DNA of 64,000 nucleotides from Paenisporosarcina sp. HGH0030. Its GTDB lineage: Bacteria; Bacillota; Bacilli; Bacillales_A; Planococcaceae. A program made the position numbers and the translations under genes. Below the pieces are notes generated by a model that worked only from the letters and a program-made list of their open reading frames with translations, was not told the DNA's origin and did no database searches. Below are positions 59,670-64,000 of the stretch, piece by piece. The stretch's first letter is position 1, and the number at the start of each line of letters is the position of its first letter. The stretch spans positions 1,097,645 to 1,161,644 of the forward strand of contig NZ_KE150421.1 in the NCBI RefSeq assembly GCF_000411295.1, in the 5' to 3' direction.

Positions 59670-60572
59670 TTAATGTGTTTTACATTGATCGTACAAGCCT
59701 TTTTCTTTAATCACTTTGATTAAAGTTTCACCAATAACAGATGGAGTAGCTGCAACTTCCATGCCAGCTTCATTCATCGCTTTGATTTTGTCAGCAGCTG
59801 TACCTTTACCACCAGAGATAATCGCACCGGCATGGCCCATACGTTTACCTTCAGGAGCTGTTTGTCCACCAATGAATCCTACTACAGGTTTAGTCATGTT
59901 AGTTTTGATCCACTCAGCAGCTTCTTCTTCAGCTGTTCCGCCGATCTCACCAATCATTACTACTGCATACGTATCTGGATCTTCATTGAATGCAGATAAT
60001 GCATCGATGAAGTCAGTTCCGTTTACTGGGTCTCCACCAATACCTACAGCTGTACTTTGTCCAATACCTTCTTGAGAAAGTTGGTGTACTGCTTCATAAG
60101 TTAGTGTACCAGAACGAGAAACTACGCCTACATGGCCTTTTTTGTGAATGTATCCTGGCATAATACCAATTTTACATTCTTCAGGTGTAATAACACCTGG
60201 GCAGTTCGGTCCGACTAAACGAGTTTTCTTGCCTTCCATATAGCGTTTAACTTTTACCATATCAAGAACAGGAATGTGTTCAGTAATACAAATCGCCATA
60301 TCCAAGTCAGCATCTACTGCTTCAAGAATAGCATCTGCAGCGAATGGAGCTGGAACATAAATAACGGACACGTTAGCGCCAGTTGCTTTCACAGCTTCTT
60401 CTACTGTATTGAAAACGGGTACGCCTTCAGCTTCAGTTCCGCCTTTACCTGGAGTTACACCAGCGACGATTTTTGTACCATATTCAAGCATTTGCTTTGT
60501 ATGGAAAAGAGCTGTTGATCCCGTAATACCTTGCACGAGTACTTTCGTATCTTTGTTAATATAAACGCTCAT
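59670..60572 (-). CDS. sucD: Succinate-CoA ligase, alpha subunit
   Basis: TCA-cycle enzyme making succinate and nucleoside triphosphate from succinyl-CoA. It is 300 aa: CoA-binding [31 protein letters not shown], and the phosphohistidine loop [14 protein letters not shown] near residue 246. Pairs with SucC encoded just upstream. Confidence 0.98.
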   Translation of the reverse strand: MSVYINKDTKVLVQGITGSTALFHTKQMLEYGTKIVAGVTPGKGGTEAEGVPVFNTVEEAVKATGANVSVIYVPAPFAADAILEAVDADLDMAICITEHIPVLDMVKVKRYMEGKKTRLVGPNCPGVITPEECKIGIMPGYIHKKGHVGVVSRSGTLTYEAVHQLSQEGIGQSTAVGIGGDPVNGTDFIDALSAFNEDPDTYAVVMIGEIGGTAEEEAAEWIKTNMTKPVVGFIGGQTAPEGKRMGHAGAIISGGKGTAADKIKAMNEAGMEVAATPSVIGETLIKVIKEKGLYDQCKTH

Positions 60573-60590
60573 CTTTTGTCCCTGCCTTTC

Positions 60591-61751
60591 TTAGCCTACA
60601 AGTTCAACAATTTTTTGCGCGCCATCAGCCATAGAGCCAGCCGCAATAATGTTTAAGCCAGATTCATTCAATAATTTCTTCCCAAGTTCTACGTTTGTAC
60701 CTTCCAAACGAACAACTAAAGGTACTTGCAATCCAACTTCTTTCGCAGCTGTTATTACGCCTTCAGCGATAACGTCACACTTCATGATTCCGCCAAAGAT
60801 GTTAACGAAGATCCCTTTAACATTTTTGTCTGAAAGAATGATTTTGAATGCTTCCGTTACTTTCTCAGCTGTCGCACCGCCCCCAACGTCAAGGAAGTTA
60901 GCGGGTGATCCGCCGTAGTAGCTGATTGTATCCATTGTTGCCATAGCTAGTCCAGCACCGTTAACCATACATCCGATGTTGCCATCCAATGAGATATAGC
61001 TTAAGTCATATTTAGAAGCTTCGATTTCTTTTGCATCTTCTTCGTCATAGTCGCGTAATTCCAAAATGTCTTTATGACGGTATAAAGCATTAGCGTCGAA
61101 GTTAAACTTCGCGTCAAGTGCCATAACGTCTCCACCACCTGTTACAACTAGTGGATTGATTTCAACGATTGCCGCATCTTTTTCAACAAACACTTGGTAA
61201 AGACCAAGCATGAATTTCACAGCTTTGTTTACTAGCTTAGCTGGAATGTTCATGTTGAAAGCCATACGACGAGCTTGGAAGCCTGTTAATCCAATAACTG
61301 GATCGATTACTTCTTTGAAGATTTTTTCAGGAGTTGCTTCAGCAACTTCTTCAATGTCCATTCCGCCCTCTTCAGAACCCATAAGAGTTACACGTGAAGT
61401 TGCACGGTCAAGTACTAAACCTAAGTAGTACTCTTTCTTAATGTCGCAGCCTTCTTCAACTAGAAGACGCTTGATTTCTTTTCCTTCAGGACCTGTCTGA
61501 TGAGTGACAAGGACTTTACCAAGAAGTTCCTTCGCGTATGTACGAACTTCATCCAAGTTCTTCGCGATTTTAACACCGCCAGCTTTACCACGACCACCTG
61601 CGTGGATTTGAGCTTTCACCACGACAACTTCAGTGCCTAGTTCTTTTGCAGCTTTTACTGCTTCTTCAGGAGAAAAAGCAACTAAACCGTTCGACACTGC
61701 GACACCATATTGTCTGAGGAGTTGTTTACCTTGATATTCATGGATATTCAT
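60591..61751 (-). CDS. sucC: Succinate-CoA ligase, beta subunit
   Basis: 386 aa from ATG 61749-61751 after GGAGGATG (starts [16 protein letters not shown]); an upstream in-frame TTG is rejected. ATP-grasp domain ([19 protein letters not shown]) and C-terminal CoA-ligase domain ([17 protein letters not shown]). Confidence 0.98.
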   Translation of the reverse strand: MNIHEYQGKQLLRQYGVAVSNGLVAFSPEEAVKAAKELGTEVVVVKAQIHAGGRGKAGGVKIAKNLDEVRTYAKELLGKVLVTHQTGPEGKEIKRLLVEEGCDIKKEYYLGLVLDRATSRVTLMGSEEGGMDIEEVAEATPEKIFKEVIDPVIGLTGFQARRMAFNMNIPAKLVNKAVKFMLGLYQVFVEKDAAIVEINPLVVTGGGDVMALDAKFNFDANALYRHKDILELRDYDEEDAKEIEASKYDLSYISLDGNIGCMVNGAGLAMATMDTISYYGGSPANFLDVGGGATAEKVTEAFKIILSDKNVKGIFVNIFGGIMKCDVIAEGVITAAKEVGLQVPLVVRLEGTNVELGKKLLNESGLNIIAAGSMADGAQKIVELVG

Positions 61752-61798
61752 TTTACATCCTCCAATCAAACTTCTGTCAAGTAATTTACTACCTTAAC

Positions 61799-61828
61799 CA
61801 TTGTATAAAACCTGTCATACAATGTCCA
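61799..61828 (-). promoter_or_regulatory. sucC promoter with overlapping inverted repeat
   Basis: TGGACA (61823-61828), 17 bp, TACAAT (61800-61805) on the minus strand. An inverted repeat CATTGTAT / ATACAATG (61799-61806 and 61817-61824) covers the -10 and reaches the -35, an operator-like layout. Confidence 0.65.
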
Positions 61829-61893
61829 CACTTGTCCTTAATATTACTGAAACATCGAATATTCTGTACTTTTTTGTCGAAAAAAGAGTTTTT

Positions 61894-62178
61894 CTATTTA
61901 TTCATGCCATGCGACTTGTCAATCCGGTAAATAAATGCAAACACTTCTGCAACCGCTTGATACAACTCTTCAGGAATCGATTCATTAATATCCAATTGGC
62001 CAAGCAGCGACACTAAACTAGGATCTTCTTGTATGGGAATTTTATGTTCATGTGCTTTTTTTATTAGATTTTCAGCAATTACACCTTTGCCTTTAGCTAT
62101 GACTGTCGGGGCATTTTCTACATTCTGTTTATATGTCAATGCGACAGCTTCTTTGATGGTCTTGTTTTCTTCCCTCAT
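61894..62178 (-). CDS. ylqH: FlhB C-terminal-domain-like protein YlqH
   Basis: 94 aa from ATG 62176-62178, overlapping the YlqG stop (ATGA). AVALTYKQNVENAPTVIAKGKGVIAENLIKKAHEHKIPIQEDPSLVSLLGQLDINESIPEELYQAVAEVFAFIY matches the cytoplasmic domain of FlhB without its membrane part. The cleavage motif NPTH is replaced by NAPT. Function unknown. Confidence 0.9.
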   Translation of the reverse strand: MREENKTIKEAVALTYKQNVENAPTVIAKGKGVIAENLIKKAHEHKIPIQEDPSLVSLLGQLDINESIPEELYQAVAEVFAFIYRIDKSHGMNK

Positions 62179-64000
62179 ATTAGAACATCCACTCCCCACT
62201 TGCTTACTTGCGCCTCTGTCAATATTGGATGGGGCTCCGGTTGCTTTATATAACTTTTCATAAATACGCCTGATAATTGATAATTTAACGAGCTAAGACC
62301 TGTTTTAAGCGCTTCTCTGAACTGTTCTGCATAAGGCATTAATGCATCACTTTCGTTAAAAATATTAATTGTGATAACACGATTTTGTATTTGCATATCA
62401 ATTACAGTCTCTTTCAAAGAAGCTAAGTCCAGATAAAACATGACACGGGCATAATTGGAATCGATTTTCCCATCCTCTTTCATTTGACCATTCCATTGCA
62501 GTGAGGCATCCATGCGTTTTCCGAGAAAATCCAGTGGAACTTGCATAAGAAACTGATGTTGAGGACCATTTTCACCCGATAATATTTGCATCCCATTCAA
62601 CCGGGAAACAATCATTTCTGCTGTTTCTTTCAACGTGGTTGCAATCGCTTGATTTTGTAGTAATGCCAGCAATTGGGGTTTAAGCGAATCACTTAATTGG
62701 CTCAGATTCGCTCCTTTCGCTAATTTTGCTTCGTAAGCAAATCCGATATTGCCAAGTATTTGTTTCATTGCTTGTTCGATCGCTATGCTGTTTATTCCAG
62801 ATTGAATTGTAGCTTCTGCTGTAATAAAAGCTTGCTGAACGGGTAGTTGATTGGATTTACTAGATAGCAGTGTTAATTGTTCAAATACCTTTGCGTCCAA
62901 CTCTTTACCGTTCAAGGAAGTTAATATGGACAACACATAATCCTTTGGTGTAAACAATTTCTGGTCAGTGTGAAATGGTTGGGATTGACTTGCTTCGGCA
63001 AATGCCTTTAATACTTCATTTATTAAAGACTTTATAGCCGTATTCCATTCTCGCGTTTGAGGTGCTATCTGCACTACTTTTTGAATCAGTTGTTGGATTT
63101 CATCTTTTCCTTCCGCTGATAGAAGTTGATTCTGTTGAATCATGTTTTGAAGAAATTTCAATAGTTCCTGAGCTCGAACTGGGTTTTGCAATTGAAGAAG
63201 TAGTTGTCCAACTTGCAAACCTTGCCCATCAGCTGGTGATTCAATGGATGTTACTTGTGAACTTAACCAGTTGGCAAGTGTTGCTTGTTTTGGGACAAGT
63301 CCAACGTCTTTCAACAAATTCAACAATGCCAGCTTGTCACTTTCGCTTGTTTTCTGTGATTGTAATCGTTCAATCACTTGTCCGAGTATTGCCCCGCCAA
63401 GTTCATTTGAGAAAGGCTGAGATATTTGCGCTAATGCTTTATCAAGGTTTCCCTTTTGGCTGGATGGAATGGACGTATCATTTTGTAACGCTATATTAAA
63501 TGCATCCAATAGCTGATGTAAGCCATTCTTATCTTGTCCGCTGATTAACGTGCGAAAGTTTTCATTCGTAAATAATAAATTGAGCTCACTCAGTTTCTGA
63601 ATCGCCAACAAACCTTCTGCCATTTTAACCTGTGGTGGGATTTCTTTCAGCCATTGTTCTGCCAATAGTAACTGTTCTTTAGATAGAGGTATTTTCTCTT
63701 TGACCATCTGTTGCACAATACTCTGCATTTCGGTTGTTTTCGGCAACTGAAGAGAGTCCATTAACTGCTTCGTTTGACTGGATGTGGCTTTGGAAGAGTT
63801 TAGAGCGTCTGTCACTACCTTTAATTGCAAAGTTGCTTTATCACCTACTATTTGAAAGTAATGAGCATCTCCGGCTTTTAAAGGAACTTCTAATATCGCC
63901 ATCATTTTTTGATTTCCCACTTGAACTTCGGCTCTTTGGTCAGGAAATAATTTTTTCACACTCCCATGAACCACTTGACCGTGTTTTAACGAGAAAACCT
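62175..64000 (-). CDS. ylqG: FliK C-terminal-like protein YlqG, 5' end outside window
   Basis: Frame stays open to the window edge (608 codons); the start is missing. Long Gln/Leu/Ser-rich helical region, then a C-terminal FliK-like domain (FLMQVPLDFLGKRMDASLQWNGQMKEDGKIDSNYARVMFYLDLASLKETVIDMQIQNRVITINIFNE). Conserved upstream of ylqH-sucCD in Bacillales; role unclear. Confidence 0.85.
   Translation of the reverse strand, partial: VFSLKHGQVVHGSVKKLFPDQRAEVQVGNQKMMAILEVPLKAGDAHYFQIVGDKATLQLKVVTDALNSSKATSSQTKQLMDSLQLPKTTEMQSIVQQMVKEKIPLSKEQLLLAEQWLKEIPPQVKMAEGLLAIQKLSELNLLFTNENFRTLISGQDKNGLHQLLDAFNIALQNDTSIPSSQKGNLDKALAQISQPFSNELGGAILGQVIERLQSQKTSESDKLALLNLLKDVGLVPKQATLANWLSSQVTSIESPADGQGLQVGQLLLQLQNPVRAQELLKFLQNMIQQNQLLSAEGKDEIQQLIQKVVQIAPQTREWNTAIKSLINEVLKAFAEASQSQPFHTDQKLFTPKDYVLSILTSLNGKELDAKVFEQLTLLSSKSNQLPVQQAFITAEATIQSGINSIAIEQAMKQILGNIGFAYEAKLAKGANLSQLSDSLKPQLLALLQNQAIATTLKETAEMIVSRLNGMQILSGENGPQHQFLMQVPLDFLGKRMDASLQWNGQMKEDGKIDSNYARVMFYLDLASLKETVIDMQIQNRVITINIFNESDALMPYAEQFREALKTGLSSLNYQLSGVFMKSYIKQPEPHPILTEAQVSKWGVDVLI

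Overview
The window is low-GC Firmicute chromosome (Bacillales; gene content and order fit Planococcaceae/Caryophanaceae, but I cannot name a genus) carrying one apparently complete prophage of about 46.9 kb. Host synteny is uppS-frr-pyrH-tsf-rpsB, codY-hslU-hslV-xerC, trmFO, topA on the left and dprA, sucD, sucC, ylqH, ylqG on the right, all on the minus strand. In Bacillus subtilis the large fla/che operon lies between codY and rpsB; here only 391 bp lie there, including a degenerate ~21-bp tandem repeat.

The prophage sits in the dprA-topA intergenic region. A 16-bp perfect direct repeat (TTTTACTATAATGCAA at 11602-11617 and 58499-58514) is the best att core, and paired TGGTCAC motifs just inside each end look like integrase arm sites. 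The left core supplies the -35 of the predicted topA promoter. The right core lies in a perfect 14-bp-stem hairpin.

From right to left the prophage holds: integrase with a LexA-type box upstream; a short XRE repressor and a divergent Cro-like gene governed by five copies of a 17-bp operator; an early operon with antirepressor, a ReoY/UPF0302 homologue with an IDEAL motif, a Rad50/SbcC-like ATPase, RecT, an MBL-fold protein, a DnaD-like initiator and RusA; a central accessory block with several plus-strand morons (a small secreted peptide, a DUF3231 gene behind a sigma-G-like promoter, a KTSC protein); then a PBSX-type late operon: terminases, SPP1-like portal and minor head protein, GP20 scaffold, capsid E, tail sheath and tube, tail chaperone with a canonical A_AAA_AAC frameshift site, tape measure, XkdP-Q-R-S-T-U baseplate genes, a BNR-repeat fibre, holin and amidase. 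This is a contractile-tailed temperate phage.

The left end, beyond lysis, is an accessory region: a HEPN-motif gene, a two-gene cassette with its own promoter and terminator, and, next to attL, a ParM-like actin ATPase coupled to a ParR-like ribbon-helix-helix protein and a third gene. Iteron-like CCCTAC repeats surround its promoter. An actin-type segregation or DNA-transport system in an integrating phage is the most unusual feature here. Several morons, each with recognisable transcription signals of its own, are the other main point of interest.
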